The notes: generated from the letters alone by a model not told the origin. Shown: positions 43,201-55,042, counted from the first letter of the stretch. The stretch is 64,000 bases of DNA from Agarophyton chilense (GCA_030374765.1 JARGXX010000023.1:52466-116465), one strand, 5' to 3'. Made by a program: numbers and translations.

Positions 43201-45070
43201 TCTTGAATGGCAAGCTGTCCCGGCTTCATCACATGTCCTAAGTACCGGACGGTGCCAGCGAACCATTCGCATTTCTTGAACTTCAAGGTGATACCTGCGC
43301 TCTGTAGTGCTTTGAGGATCTCCTAGGCATGCCGTAAATGGCTTTCCACATCCTGGGAAAAGATGATCACAGCGTCCAAATAGACTAAACAAGTCTTCCA
43401 CTTGTGTCTTGAGAGCAAGATGTCCAGAGTACGCTGGAAAGTAGCCGGTGCATTCGTTAAGCCAAAGGGCATCCTTTTGAAACGGTAGAGACCAGCGTTA
43501 CACGCAAATGCGGTTTTATCTTGGTCTTCTTCCGCTACAGGCACCTGCCAATAGTCAGAGTTGGCGTCCAACGTGGTGAACACGTTCGCTTCTCCTACGC
43601 TGTCAATACATTCGCTCATTCGAAGCAACGGGTATGTATCTCGAACTGTAACTGCGTTCAGTTTTCGATAATCGATACAGAATCGTAAAGAACCATCAGG
43701 TTTTGGAACCAGCACCACTGGTGAGGCCCAAGCAGATTGAGCTGCTTCGAGTACTCCTTCTTCCAGCTTTTACTGACATTCTCCTCCTCGATTTGGCGAG
43801 TTCGCGGTCCCGCTCTGTAGGGTGGTTGGGAGATGGGTCGTGACCCTGGGACCAAATCAATGTGGTGTTCCGTAGCAGAGATCTCTCATAGTTTTCCACT
43901 CCACATCGATGTATACTTCTTCAGCATAGACCGGATCTTCGTTCTGTAGTGTTCCGACACATGTGCTGAGTCTAGCTCATCGACCAGGCTTTCTGGATCC
44001 TTTGCCGTTTGCAATTGATCTCCAGACGGAGTTTGCCGTTCTTCGTCTGTGTCACTGACATGGGTTAATCCCAATACTTCTGCAGTAGAAATATGAGTAG
44101 GGACCACCACTGTGGGATGAGGCAGAGCTGTTGCAACAACCTGATTCTTCGGTATCTGATAATCGTTATCGGTGAAGTTACTCACTAGTATCCAAAAGGG
44201 GCTAACAGGATCAACCTGAACAATGTCGTTAGCGACTAGCAATCCACGAGATTCGTACATCCGAGTATTCGGTTGAATTACCACGAGTCCGTGTCGTTCT
44301 GTTCTTACTTGAACCCAAGTTTGGGTTTGCGCCTTCAGCATGGCACTCTTTGCTACTCGAATCCTCGGCGAGACACGTCCTCGGGACTTCCCGTATTCCA
44401 TAGATGGTGGAAGTGGAGGTGCTTCAGAGCAACGACTCATTGGCTTACGAACAATTGGTACCATTGATCCATCATTTAGTTCCACTAGTTTTCTTAGAGG
44501 GCGAATGGCTTCGACAAACTTGTCGCAATAATCACATCCCAGTACCACTGGTGCAGCTAACGTCTTACAGACGATGAAGTCGACTAGGACTACAAAGCGT
44601 CCCAAACGCACCACGAGTCCAACTGTTCCCAGTGTCTTCACAGCATTTTTGTTGGCATCCCGGATGTTCGGTAAAGGACCGTATCGAATACGTTCTAAGT
44701 CAGCAGGAGCGAGCTCCGATTCCCGTATAAAGTTCGGACCAGCACCAGTGTCCAGGATAGTCAATCGACGAGATAACAGATTCCTGTCAGAGCCAATGGC
44801 GACATAGATCTTATAATTTCTTTTAGAAACTACCATGAGGTAACTTTCCCGTTTTGACGGACAAGTATAACGTCTACAAGGACGATGTAACTCACAGTCA
44901 AACTGTACTCGCTTTCCTTGCGGCGGATTGATTCCGTACGGCGGAATTTCGGGAGGCCTCAAGAGAATCTTGGGCTTCCAAGCACAGGAGGAGGGAGGCG
45001 AGCTCTCCCTGGTCAGCACTACAGGATCGACTAGTGCCGACCCCTTAAGGGCTCCCTCACTTAGTTTTCC
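40243..45070 (-). pseudogene. G2 Pol: protease to integrase and chromodomain (broken)
   Basis: Entered in the -1 frame from the gag stop (45061-45063). Protease RLTILDTGAGPNF is intact to about 43886. After that the RT is split over three frames within 200 bp. The RT active site is YLDA instead of YLDD. Stops follow at about 43323 (TAG) and 43053 (TAA). RNase H has YSVDTDSS near 42940. Integrase has CTTCAKN, SIDILGEL, then a TGA just before SDNGKQF, then CNGQVERFNRT. The last 512 codons (41781-40243) are open and end with the chromodomain EYVMDRICEH, YRVRWYGF, DTWEPIAHI. At least two frameshifts and three nonsense codons exclude activity. Confidence 0.9.
45061..45070 (-). promoter_or_regulatory. 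G2 putative -1 frameshift site
   Basis: Minus strand CCG GAA AAC TAA: G-GAA-AAC next to the stop, with the pol frame open in -1 through this point, the same geometry as G1. A short CCCTTAAGGG palindrome lies about 12 nt downstream. Confidence 0.55.
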
Positions 45071-47213
45071 GGTTGCACCGGCTTATTTGCCTCAAAGGCG
45101 CCTCTTCCTACCGGTGTTCCGGGTTGTAACACTTCAGCATTCTGAGCAACCGGCTTGTCCGTCCGGCGCATTGGTGTCTGAGAAAACCAACTTTTGGCTT
45201 TCCAATACATGCCCGCCGATACGCGGCTCCTTTCCTCTTCGGAGAGTGCTTCATAATTCGTCATGATACGACTCAGATCCTTTGCAGGAAGCGTTCATTC
45301 TGCACTCAAATGGTGTTTTCCATAACATGAATAACAGATCAAACCGTCACGACGGTTGGTCAACATAAATTGTGAACGGTGTGCCCTGCGAGTATCCACC
45401 CATCCGGGTTTCCCGTTCTTAAAACCTCCTTGTGGAGGCACCGTGTAGGCATGGTACATAGGGCGACGGCCCTCCATAGCCATTAGGACTTCCTCGTCCT
45501 GAGACTTTGAGTATGGGAGATCCACTGTAGGTACAGAAGAGTCCGTATATTCCATTAAATGAACCGCCTCCTCGTGCGAGTCACTCCCTTTGGGTGCCAA
45601 CGACGAATATAGTGAGTGCACTGGAGATTCCAGATGTAGAAGTTTGCTGCGCTGATTAACTCTGGCGGAGATCTTCTCCTTACACATGGAGGTTCCAAAA
45701 GCCACTGAACGACGGGGGCTACCACGCGCTCTGGCCGCGTCTCCTTCAGCTTTCGCAAACTGAACTGACTCCAAAAAGGAGACTCTTCCATGCTTCTCTA
45801 GATATCGAGGTACCAACGACTTGATGCTTGGGTCCAGCCCGTCGATGTACAAGGTAATCTTGTCCTCCGTCGAGTGGACGTTTCCACAGCGGACTGAAGC
45901 TTTGTTAAGCCTTGAGCTGTACTCAGCTTTGCTCTCCTCAGACTTTTGGGTCACATCCCTTAGGTCCACGATCGCCTGACGTATCGCGTTTGAAGCCGCG
46001 TAACTGCGCAGCAAATACTGCACCGACTCTGGCCATGAGGTAACGCCGCCTTCATCGGCTGTCAATGATCCGCATACGGAACGATACTGCTCTAAAGCAA
46101 ACCCCTTCAGGAAGCGTGACAAAGACACAAATGCCTGTGGTTCACTCATCTCTAGAGTGTCTGCTTCGGCAACGAATCGAGTGAGAAACTCGATAACGAG
46201 AATGGGGGTTTTCCCATCAAATGTTAAATCATTAAGGCCGATATTCAATCGTTTGATGTGATCTTCACCTTCGCGGTTTCGCGTTCTGAGCCCTTCTTGC
46301 TCTTCACCTTCAGACGGTAGTATCTGTAATTAAGGACCTTCCGATAAAGCGGATTCGTGCACGGGAGCACCTTCAATCCTCTGTAAGGTGAGCCTTTTTT
46401 TCTCATTAACCACGAAGACGTGTTTTTCTTCCGAGATCGGGACCTTCGATGACCATCATTACTGTCGTCTTCTTCTGACGTATCTGAACCATCAGAATCA
46501 TCAGTACTGTAACTGAAACCCTCCGTACTTGACGATTCATCACTCGAATCACATGCGGACTTCCGCTTCTTACGTCGTGACCTCGACTTCTTCGAACGAG
46601 CTTCCTTCAAAGGAGCTCCTTTCTCTTCCAGCACGACTGGTTTAGCAGCAGTCTGCGCATTAACTGCCGCCTCCAGGCGTTCTAAAAGAGGGTTAACTCG
46701 AGTGAGGACTTCCTCTACATCCAAGGTTAAGCCGGGTAGCGCATCGAGCGCATTCCCGTACCTCTCCAGTAGATGGTTCAAATCCTCACGTAGTGTTTTC
46801 ACTGATGCAGAGACCTGCTTCCCATCGTCTTGAAGAACGAGTGCTTGATGCACACTGCGTACTTGTTCGACATCAGCGATAAGAACAGCGATCTTCGATT
46901 CCAACGCAACCATGCGCACAAGCGAAGCGCTTGACTCAGACTTGAGACGACGCACTTCCATGCGCAAATCATCCTCTTCTTGAGGTCCGACGACCTCAGG
47001 GTCAACTACGGCTTCCGTGGTGGGCGTGACTGCCGCTGCCACAGGGGCCGGTATATCCGAGAGATCTCGTTCATCATTCACCGAGCGTGAGCGTGACATC
47101 GCTTGACGATACAGCCGCTCTCCGGCTTCAACAGATGTTGCGAGCCTCGGTTTCGGGGGTGGTCCCGCAGGACCGGGGCGACCAGTACTCGACTGGCTTC
47201 GGGTCTTCGGCAT
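45061..47213 (-). pseudogene. G2 Gag (frameshifted, knuckle lost)
   Basis: ATG 47211-47213 (MPKTRSQSSTG) lies 216 bp inside the 5' LTR. An Arg/Ser/Asp-rich region and the motif NPLYRKVLNYRYYRL match G1 (NPLYRKLLSYRYYRL). Near 46262 one base is missing relative to G1 (AKVK then IKRLNIGL), shifting the frame. Capsid region VTSWPESVQYLLRSYA follows. In the knuckle CYSCYGKHHLSAE the final Cys codon is TGA (45295-45297). The frame continues to PVQPEN and TAA at 45061-45063. Confidence 0.88.
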
Positions 47214-47413
47214 CCTAGACCAAACCTGAGTCCAGGTGCGAACCAAATGGTGTCTTCGAATTCTCGACCACGTGTTCAACCACGATGAATTCTGCAATTG
47301 CCGAAGGTGGTTTGATAAACAATAACTGTAGTGATTCCACTTCTTCCAAGTATCGATATCCATTCCACGTTCCAGGAACGAACTGTTCAGTGCAGCTGAC
47401 CACAGTGGTTCTA

Positions 47414-47426
47414 AGTCGGGAGACCA
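47414..47426 (-). other. G2 primer binding site
   Basis: Minus-strand TGGTCTCCCGACT, two bases from the 5' LTR, identical to G1. Confidence 0.75.
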
Positions 47427-47428
47427 CT

Positions 47429-48096
47429 TGTAGTATCCGCTCTAACGGAGAGAGCAGACACCTGCGACAGCGTTCGGACTGCCGATGGGTCGCTTGCGGC
47501 GAAGGAAAAAGGGTGGTAGAGCTACAACACCAGCGAGCTGGAAGTGAGGTGTAAGGCCACTACTCGCCAGCGAGGGTGAACAGTGAAACTGTAAAACGTT
47601 GATGGAACGTACGTACGAGACGGCTCGTGAAGTGGTTGGGGGCTGACTATCTATTATAGCTCGTCCGGATCTCCGTTCAAGGAATCCTAAGCGAGGAACA
47701 GAATAGTCATGATGCCCATGTTGTCTCCTTTACTTGGAGTTGGCGCTCACCTCTGGTACACTGTATACTGTGTACCTGGGTGAGTGCCCAAATAAACATA
47801 TAAATAATACCCAGTGGTCAGCCATTTAGCCGAACCACTGTATGGGTACGGTCCCTAATGGACGTCTAGCTACAAAGGGTAGTAAAGCCCTCCACGTGGA
47901 TCGCCACTACATGCGCCGTTGCAAGCCACTCCACTCGTGATACCACGTATTCCAACAATGTACCCTGCCTCCTGGCATCCTACGCGGTGTGCCGTTTCAT
48001 ATCACTAGTCTGATGATATCACTAACTTATGAGTTCCAACCGCGACTTCGCGAAAATTCAGCATATCGGATTCCCCGACATAGTAGAATACTACAA
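47429..48096 (-). repeat. G2 5' LTR
   Basis: 668 bp with ends TGTAGTAT and ATACTACA; counterpart of 38284-38999. Confidence 0.92.
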
Positions 48097-48369
48097 TGCC
48101 CACCGAGAAGCCAGTTTAGATCAAACTACCTAACATCCCTGATGTAGATGAAGCAGATGGTCGCGTCGTCAAACTTGTCAAATGTTTGTATGGCACTCGA
48201 GAAGCCCCACGACTTTGGTTTGAGAACATCTCGGCTTACCTCCGCAACATCGGTTTTACATCACTTCACGCAGCACCGTGTGTGTTATTGAAAGGAATTG
48301 GTCTGAATCCGGTCTTCGTCTTGGCCTATGGTGACGATCTGAGGATATTTGGTCCTTCTAATTGTTGGC
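48097..48369 (+). pseudogene. element E reverse transcriptase fragment
   Basis: After a TAG near 48117 the frame reads KLPNIPDVDEADGRVVKLVK, CLYGTREAPRLWFENI and VFVLAYGDDLRIFG, a Copia-type RT with YGDD in place of the usual YVDD. It is cut at 48369 by the LTR of Copia B. The upstream RT and integrase are missing between here and the protease fragment ending at 38283. Confidence 0.8.
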
Positions 48370-49049
48370 TGTTGACCCTGTGCTGTCACTGAAAACCAAA
48401 AGTGCAGGGGAGCATGGGCTGTTTTGGAGGGTGCCCCTGGAAAAGCGCATATGCGTGTCAGTCGGATCTGAACGTGACCTCGGGCTGTGATTGGCTACTG
48501 CAATCGAGCACATGCAATGCGGTGTGTACAAGTGGTATGGCAGTATTGGGTTTGTCTGTGTTACACGTGTGTACGTGGTCTACTTGTACTACTGTGCACG
48601 CTGTTCAACATGTCCAGCTGGTGTACTATGAACACATCTCACAAGGTGTAACGAATGTACTTGGAGAAGAGACGTGACATGTGTATTACAGGAGACTTGG
48701 TGTACTGTGCTGGAACGTGAATGTGTATGGAGGCGGATTGCAAGTAGTGTGTGCTGGCATATTGAATTTGTGCACACGTCAGTGTAATTATGGGCTGTGC
48801 ACTGTATATTGCCTTGTTGTGCGCTGCAATGAACATTGACTAGGGTTAATGTCATGCTTGAATATGATTGGTAGTATTGAGTGTCCCTGCTTTGTAGTCT
48901 AGGGTTTACTTTGGGTTGGAGTCTAGACAGCTGACGTTTTGAAGTAGTATATAAGTGAAAGTTTGAGCGCCTCCAAGTAAATCCAAGCCAGAGCTGGCGA
49001 ACTTACCTTTCATCCCTCAACCTTTCCTTCAGCATTTCCCTATCCAACA
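48370..49049 (+). repeat. Copia B 5' LTR
   Basis: About 680 bp, TGTTGACCC ... CCAACA. Boundaries come from the start shared with the C/D LTR and from the adjacent primer site; no second copy is in the window. U3 blocks shared with C/D: GCGCATATGCG, then TGATTGGCTACTGCAA, then CATGCAA-G-GGT and ACAAGTGGT. Confidence 0.75.
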
Positions 49050-49063
49050 GGTTATGGGCCCAG
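49050..49063 (+). other. Copia B primer binding site
   Basis: GGTTATGGGCCCAG directly follows the LTR. Its complement, CTGGGCCCATAACC, is the initiator-tRNA-Met anticodon stem-loop (GGGCCCAUAACCC in animals), as for Drosophila copia half-tRNA priming. Identical in element C. Confidence 0.8.
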
Positions 49064-50252
49064 CCCCGCTGACCTCTGCCGTCTAGTTCGTCTCTCGCCG
49101 CTCTCCCGCACCGCCGTTCACCCGTTTCGCTGTTCTATTCTCTTGGTTTCCGCCGTAGTAGCCGTTTCGTCGGGTGTGTGACCGTATCGTGGGTTGGTGT
49201 TGGTATTTTCTTTCGGTCTTGCGTTCCTCCCTGAGGGCGTTGTGGTGGTAGTGGTTGGACATTTTTATCGTGATTGTGTTTGGGTGCTCGTTGTTGCCCG
49301 TGTTTGTCGATCGCTATCCGTTTCGTTTGGTCTCCCTCTCTTTCGTTGTTTTGTGGATCCCTGCGTCGTGTTTGCGGGTTCTGATCTGAGAGGTTGAGGA
49401 CCGTGTTTGTTGAAGTCTGGGCCTGGAGTTCTTGGCTCAGCGTTCGTGTGTGTTTGTGTGGTTGGTCTGCATCTTTGCCTGTGCGACGAGCGGTTGATCC
49501 GAGGTACTTTGGGTGATTCCTTGTACTCGGGGACGTTAGCCTGGCGGCTTGAACCAAAGCAGGTGTACTGTCAAGCGGGTTCCCCACTGGTCCTTTTAGG
49601 GCGGATAACAGTGACGGTCGAAAGATCTGGTTGAACTTTGCGGGTGCATTTGTGGACGGGGTGCCGTGGCGCACTGCATTTGGCTGGTTGTTTGACTTTG
49701 TGTGTGAGCCCGACCTTTGTGGTTGGGCACTTGGACTGTTGTGAACAGCATCCATAAGGAGCTTTTGATCCGCAGTACGCGGGGAGGCGACGTTTCGAAG
49801 GCTAACCTCCTTTCCAGGATCAGGCCGCGTGCGATCTTCATTGATTGCTTGTTAGAAGCGTATCTTGGTGTTGAAGTAGCTTCGGTTTCGAGGTCGCGCT
49901 AGTTCTTGAAAGAGGCCAGAGAGGGTCAACTTGGTGAAGGCATATCTTCGGTCATTAACCATCCTCTGGAAGCCTCGTAAGGAGCAACGCGCCTTCTCCT
50001 TTTGACGTGGGAGGAGGTAGACTGCAGAAAACCGTTATCTACCCAGAAGAGCTCTGGGGGCCAGGGGTCCGACCTTTAGGGACGCGGGTATAGGAAGCCC
50101 TGCCAGTGCGCCCGCAGACTATTGTCTGTTCAATCTTGAAGAATTATTTGTTGTTTGTTGTTTTTACTTTGTTGTTGTTGTCTGTTGTTGTTGTTCACTT
50201 GTCTGTTGCTGTCAAGCCATCTCTCTCGGCCTCTTGTGACACTTTGCACAAC
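49064..50252 (+). promoter_or_regulatory. Copia B untranslated leader with conserved blocks
   Basis: About 1.2 kb between primer site and gag ATG. Four blocks recur in element C in the same order: GGGTCAACT (49923), GCCTCGTA (49972), CCTTTAGGG (50073) and GCCAGTGCGCCCGC (50102-50115); the last two are spaced identically in both. A minus-strand frame at 49135-49755 looks like low-complexity chance coding. Confidence 0.6.
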
Positions 50253-53200
50253 ATGGATTCGTTCAGTGGGGTGAAAATCGAAAAGCTGGTTGAGGATAAC
50301 TTCCACGTATGGAAGCAGAAGATTGAGCTGCTGCTTGCACTCAAGGACCTCGACGGCCACCTCGACTCTGTTAGACCCACTGACGAAGATGAGCTGTCGA
50401 CTTGGAAAAAGAAAGATGCCAAGGCCAGAGCTATTATTGGTCTCACACTCAGTGATGAGCATTTAGATCATGTGCGGGACGCCGACAACGCTGCCGATAT
50501 GTGGAAAGCCATTTGCGATGTGTTCCAACGCAAGACTCTGCTCAACAAAATCAACGCCCGACGGTCCTTCTACTCTGCCAAGATGCGTGATGATGAGAAA
50601 ATGCTACAGTTCATCAACCGTGTACGTCATCTGGCATCGGACCTGAAGTGTATGGACGTTGTTGTTGAGGAGGAGGACATCGCTATGGCCATCCTATGCG
50701 GACTTCCGGAAAGATTCGAGCACCTCATCGTCGCAATTGATACCACGATTGGCGATCGTCAACTCACTCTAGAGTTTGTGAAGAGTCGTCTGCTGCAAGA
50801 AGAGCAGCGAATGAACGATCGTGCCAAGGAGGAGCCTGGTGGAAGTGAGGCAGCTTTGGTTGGCAGGCAGTCGCGATGGAAGAACATCGAGTGTCATTAT
50901 TGTCATAAGAAGGGTCATATCCAGAGGAACTGTTTCAAGAAGCAACGTGATGGGGCTAACATGAATCAGGTCGGTGCTGCTCACCCAACTGTCAATACTG
51001 AGCTCAGCGATGAGCGAGGTACGGGTGGCAACGACTCTGACTTTGTATGTCTCATTGCTACTGGCTCTGATAAAGCCACGAACAGTGACTGGATTGTTGA
51101 CTCTGGTGCTACTGCCCACATGACTTTTGACGAATCCATGTTCCAAACATATGATAGTAAGGTGTCTTCTGGCGTTAGCATCGGTAATGATTCCAAACTA
51201 GAGTCTGTTGGTCACGGTAGTGTGGAGCTTGATCTGATTGTGGAAGGGTCCAAACGAAAGTGCCAGCTGAAGCAAGTTGTTCATGTACCGAATTTAAGGT
51301 ACCATTTGCTTTCTGTATCGGCGATTTGTGATCTGGGGTGCAAAGTAGTGTTTGAAAAAGAGAAGGTATGTGTATCCAAGGGGTCAAAAGTGGTTGCCTT
51401 GGGGCGCCGCGTCAAAGGCCTATACTACCTTTCCACTGCTGCACACCAGTGTACAGATGTAAACAGCGCACTTGTGTCGGACTTGTCACTATGGCATGCT
51501 CGAATGGCTCATGTGAATGTGGATGGTATCAAGCATATGGCTCGAAAGAAGGTTGTGTCAGGGCTCAATGTAGACGTTGCGCAGGATTCAGATGTGTGTG
51601 GCTCATGTGTAGTAGGAAAAGCAACCCGTGCTCCGACTCCCAAGCAAGGGGGGGAACGAGCAAAACACGTACTGGAACTTGTTCACTCCGATGTGTCAGG
51701 TCCAGTAAGTGTGAAATCCTTGGGAGGCTCGCACTACTTCGTCACATTCATCGATGATCACAGTCGTTTCTGCTTCTTCTACATGCTCAAAACTAAGGAT
51801 GAGGTGTTCCAGATGTTCCTAAGGTGGCTCAAGTTTGTTCAAAACCAAACTGGCAGACAAGTGAAAACCATCACCGCACGTGAGACTGTGCTCAAAGCAT
51901 TGCGCACTGACAACGGTGGTGAATATCTGTCACATCGTTTCACCAAAGAACTTGAACGTCACGGTATTGAGCATCAGCGAACTGTGCCTTACAATCCTCA
52001 GCAGAATGGACTTGCCGAACGGTTCAACCGCACACTCATGGACTTGGTCAGATCGATGTTATGTCACAAGAAATTGCCAAAGCACTTTTGGGCTGAGGCA
52101 CTGAATGTTGCAGTGTATGTGCGCAACCGTGTGACTTGCAAAGCTCTTCCAAGTAGTGTGACACCATATGAACTGTGGCATGGTCAGAAGCCTGATGTGA
52201 GCAACCTGCGTGTGTTTGGGAGCCGATGCTGGTACAAGGTTGTGGATCATAAGCTGAAGAAGCTAGAGGAGCGTGGTGTGGAAGCTATCTTTATTGGGTA
52301 CACCCCAGGGTCTCACGGATACAAGTTGTGGGACTCTGAAAAGAAAAAGGTGATTGTGTCAAGAGATGTACGGTTTGATGAGTTTTCGGGCTCAGACAAC
52401 CAGTTTAGCTATGAGGAAGAGGACTACGCAGACATTGACTTTAGTAATATGTCTAGTCCACATGATACCTCTACATCTGACACATCTAGTGGACCCAGCG
52501 ATGATGACCCTTCTGCGCCTTTGCCTGACTCTGATGATGCTTCTGACAGCTCTGTTGATGATTCCGCAGCTGATACACCAGTTGAGCCTGTAGTGCATGA
52601 GACACAACCTGTTCGTAGGTCCACGCGGGAACGTAGGAAGCCGAGCTCATGGTGGCGTGCAACTGCTCTACTCACTGCCAGTGATGACACCCCGTCGTCA
52701 TATGATGATGCTGTATCACGTCCTGATTCCGAAGCACGGAAGAAGGCAATGAAGAGTGAGTACCAGTCACTAATTGAGCATGACACATGGGACTTAGTGC
52801 CAAGGCCAGCAGACAGCAACGTGATTTCGTCCAAGTGGGTGTATGTGCAGAAGTATGAAGCAGCACCATCTGGTGAACCAACTATCAGGTACAAGGCTCG
52901 TATGGTTGCTAGAGGATTCCTGCAGATCGAGGGTGTTGACTTTTCTGAAACATATGCACCTGTTGTTAAGTTTACCTCGATCAGGATGATTCTGTCAGTG
53001 ACTGCTGTACGAGACTTTCATTTGCACCAGATGGATGTGAAAACAGCTTTTCTGAACGGTGACCTTGAGGAGACAGTGTACATGGAGCAGCCAACAGGTT
53101 TTGTGCAGCAAGGTAACGAGGATCTGGTGTGTCGTTTGAAGAAAGCCATCTATGGGCTACGACAGGCACCGAGACAGTGGCATGCAAAGATATACTCGTT

Positions 53201-53291
53201 CCTTGTTGAGGAGATGCAGTTGACGCCAAATGACGCAGATGAGTGTGTGTACAGCGGAAAGATACTGGGATTTGTTGTTTTGATTGCTCTA
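50253..53291 (+). CDS. Copia B gag-pol, truncated in RT
   Basis: About 1013 codons without a stop from ATG 50253 (MDSFSGVKIEKLVEDNFHVW); an in-frame extension to 50106 is leader. Gag has the UBN2-like region and knuckle CHYCHKKGHIQRNC. Protease has WIVDSGATAHM, the pre-integrase zinc region LWHARMAHVN with CGSCVVGKA. Integrase acidic residues lie in LVHSDVSGPV, LRTDNGGEY and QNGLAERFNRT. RT has WVYVQKYEAA, ARMVARGFLQ, QMDVKTAFLNGDLEE and KKAIYGLRQAPRQW. The element sequence ends at 53291, shortly before where YVDD is expected; the remaining open frame (to 53843) is antisense LTR of Copia D. The part seen shows no damage. Confidence 0.9.
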
Positions 53292-53964
53292 TCACAACGT
53301 GAGCGCAGGTTAGGTAAAGGAAAAGGAAGAAGAGGGGGAAAAGACGAGAAGAAGAGAAAAATAAAAGAAGAGAAACAAAGGAAGGTAGTCAGCCTTAACA
53401 ATTTACTTCGATCGTTGGCGACCGTCATTGAAAACTATATCTACCTCGCACGCAGTTCCGCCGCCGGTGCTGACCGTCGGCGGGTGACCCACGTCTCACA
53501 CCTTGCCACTGTGCGACGAGGAGTTGCGCGCCAAAACAATTTCAAACATGAAGCATATCAAATAAAAACTCAAAAAATCATCCAAAGTGGTGCGCCAGTG
53601 CCAACCACCCCGCGCAGCCCAGATTCGGCTGTTACGGCCAAACCCCGTATCCAGCCCACATTCGCACATTCTCTCCAACTGCATAGCCCGTGCTCATTCA
53701 GCGCTCTCGTCCAATCAAATCGCTCCACTTGGGCCGAAGCCCCAACACGCCCCATTAGAACCAGACCACTTGTCCATACCACGTTGCATGAGGGCATTTG
53801 CAGTAGCCAATCAGATGGCCGTTTCACGTTGAGATTGAGATGAGGCGCATATGCGTTTTTCCGCGGAGGGTGCCCAAAAGTGCCCATGCTTAAATCCACT
53901 TTTTGTTTTCCACTATTTCCAACACTCCAAAGGGCTTGGGGGCACAGTCGACCAAACCTCAACA
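53292..53964 (-). repeat. Copia D 3' LTR
   Basis: 673 bp, minus-strand TGTTGAGG ... CGTTGTGA. Same sequence as the two C LTRs apart from single differences. The left flank CTCTA (53287-53291) is the expected target duplication; the other copy is outside the window. Confidence 0.93.
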
Positions 53965-54369
53965 CTCCTCCTCGACTGCTCGGCCAAGTCCAACACGGTC
54001 CGCGTTATTGTTGTGAAGACCTGGGCCAAGTGGTTTAGTTAAGAAGTCCGCATCATTGTCTTCACTTGGAACGTACGTCACATTGATGTGACTATCCTTG
54101 ACTAGTTCCCGAACGAAGTGCAACTTAACGTCAATGTGCTTAGCGCGACCCGACGGACAGCGTTCACCAGTTGCCCAGTCAATGGCGCACTGGTTGTCCG
54201 AACGAATGGGCACAGCACCTTGCACTTTCCATCCAATCTCCTTAAGCACACGCTTCAACCAAATGACCTCCTGACACGCAAGCGTCAAAGCATAATACTC
54301 GGCCTCGCCGGTAGACAACGCCACCGAAGCCTGTTTTCTTGCGCCCCACATACATGTCGCTTTGCCAAG
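53965..54369 (-). CDS. Copia D pol, C-terminal RNase H part
   Basis: Minus-strand frame KATCMWGARKQASVALSTGEAEYY, CQEVIWLKRVLKEIGWKVQG, SDNQCAIDWA, RAKHIDVKLHFVREL, DADFLTKPLGPG, ending VEEEC then stop near the LTR. This is the second half of Copia RNase H with its catalytic Glu (TGEAEYY) and Asp (SDNQ). It is separated from the first half (LVKLG at about 60936) by Copia C. The open frame also extends backwards into the C LTR, which is not coding for D. Confidence 0.9.
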
Positions 54370-55042
54370 TGTTGAGGTTTGGTCGACTGTGCCCCCAAGC
54401 CCTTTGGAGTGTTGGAAATAGTGGAAAACAAAAAGTGGATTTAAGCATGGGCACTTTTGGGCACCCTCCGCGGAAAAACGCATATGCGCCTCATCTCAAT
54501 CTCAACGTGAAACGGCCATCTGATTGGCTACTGCAAATGCCCTCATGCAACGTGGTATGGACAAGTGGTCTGGTTCTAATGGGGCGTGTTGGGGCTTCGG
54601 CCCAAGTGGAGCGATTTGATTGGACGAGAGCGCTGAATGAGCACGGGCTATGCAGTTGGAGAGAATGTGCGAATGTGGGCTGGATACGGGGTTTGGCCGT
54701 AACAGCCGAATCTGGGCTGCGCGGGGTGGTTGGCACTGGCGCACCACTTTGGATGATTTTTTGAGTTTTTATTTGATATGCTTCATGTTTGAAATTGTTT
54801 TGGCGCGCAACTCCTCGTCGCACAGTGGCAAGGTGTGAGACGTGGGTGACCCACCGACGGTCAGCACCGGCGGCGGAAGTGCGTGCGAGGTAGATATAGT
54901 TTTCAATGACGGTCGCCAACGATCGAAGTAAATTGTCAAGGCTGACTACCTTCCTTTGTTTCTCTTCTTTTATTTTTCTCTTCTTCTCGTCTTTTCCCCC
55001 TCTTCTTCCTTTTCCTTTACCTAACCTGCGCTCACGTTGTGA
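54370..55042 (+). repeat. Copia C 5' LTR
   Basis: 673 bp, starts TGTTGAGG and ends GTTGTGA; both ends fixed by the target duplication and primer site. The terminal GA instead of CA is unusual. Confidence 0.95.

Larger units (their letters stand above)
38284..48096 (-). mobile_element. Gypsy chromovirus G2 (degenerate)
   Basis: 9.8-kb element on the minus strand with LTRs at 38284-38999 (3') and 47429-48096 (5'). The LTR ends are exact inverted repeats (TGTAGTAT ... ATACTACA). It has the same primer site as G1, gag, -1 pol, a fused chromodomain and an antisense ORF. Multiple stops and frameshifts, and a 48-bp indel between the LTRs, make it older than G1. The flanks (CAGGA left, ATGCC right) do not match, so no target duplication is visible. 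Confidence 0.93.
48370..53291 (+). mobile_element. Copia LTR retrotransposon B, 5' part
   Basis: 5' LTR 48370-49049, primer site, long leader and gag-pol to the RT. Interrupted at 53291 by Copia D (- strand). The rest of the element, with its 3' LTR, should lie beyond the right end of the window. Its insertion site in element E is preceded by TTGGC (48365-48369). Confidence 0.9.

Noticed and set aside
49135..49755. 206-codon minus frame in the Copia B leader
   Set aside because: Low complexity (Gln, Thr, Pro, Arg), no counterpart in element C, and it lies in DNA whose conserved blocks are non-coding.
53292..53843. Basic C-terminal extension of the Copia B polyprotein (RERRLGKGKGRRGGK...)
   Set aside because: This is the antisense of the Copia D LTR; it appears again wherever that LTR is read from the same side (54491-55081).
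54370..54483. N-terminal extension of the Copia D RNase H frame
   Set aside because: It is antisense of the Copia C 5' LTR; the junction coincides with the target duplication CCAAG.
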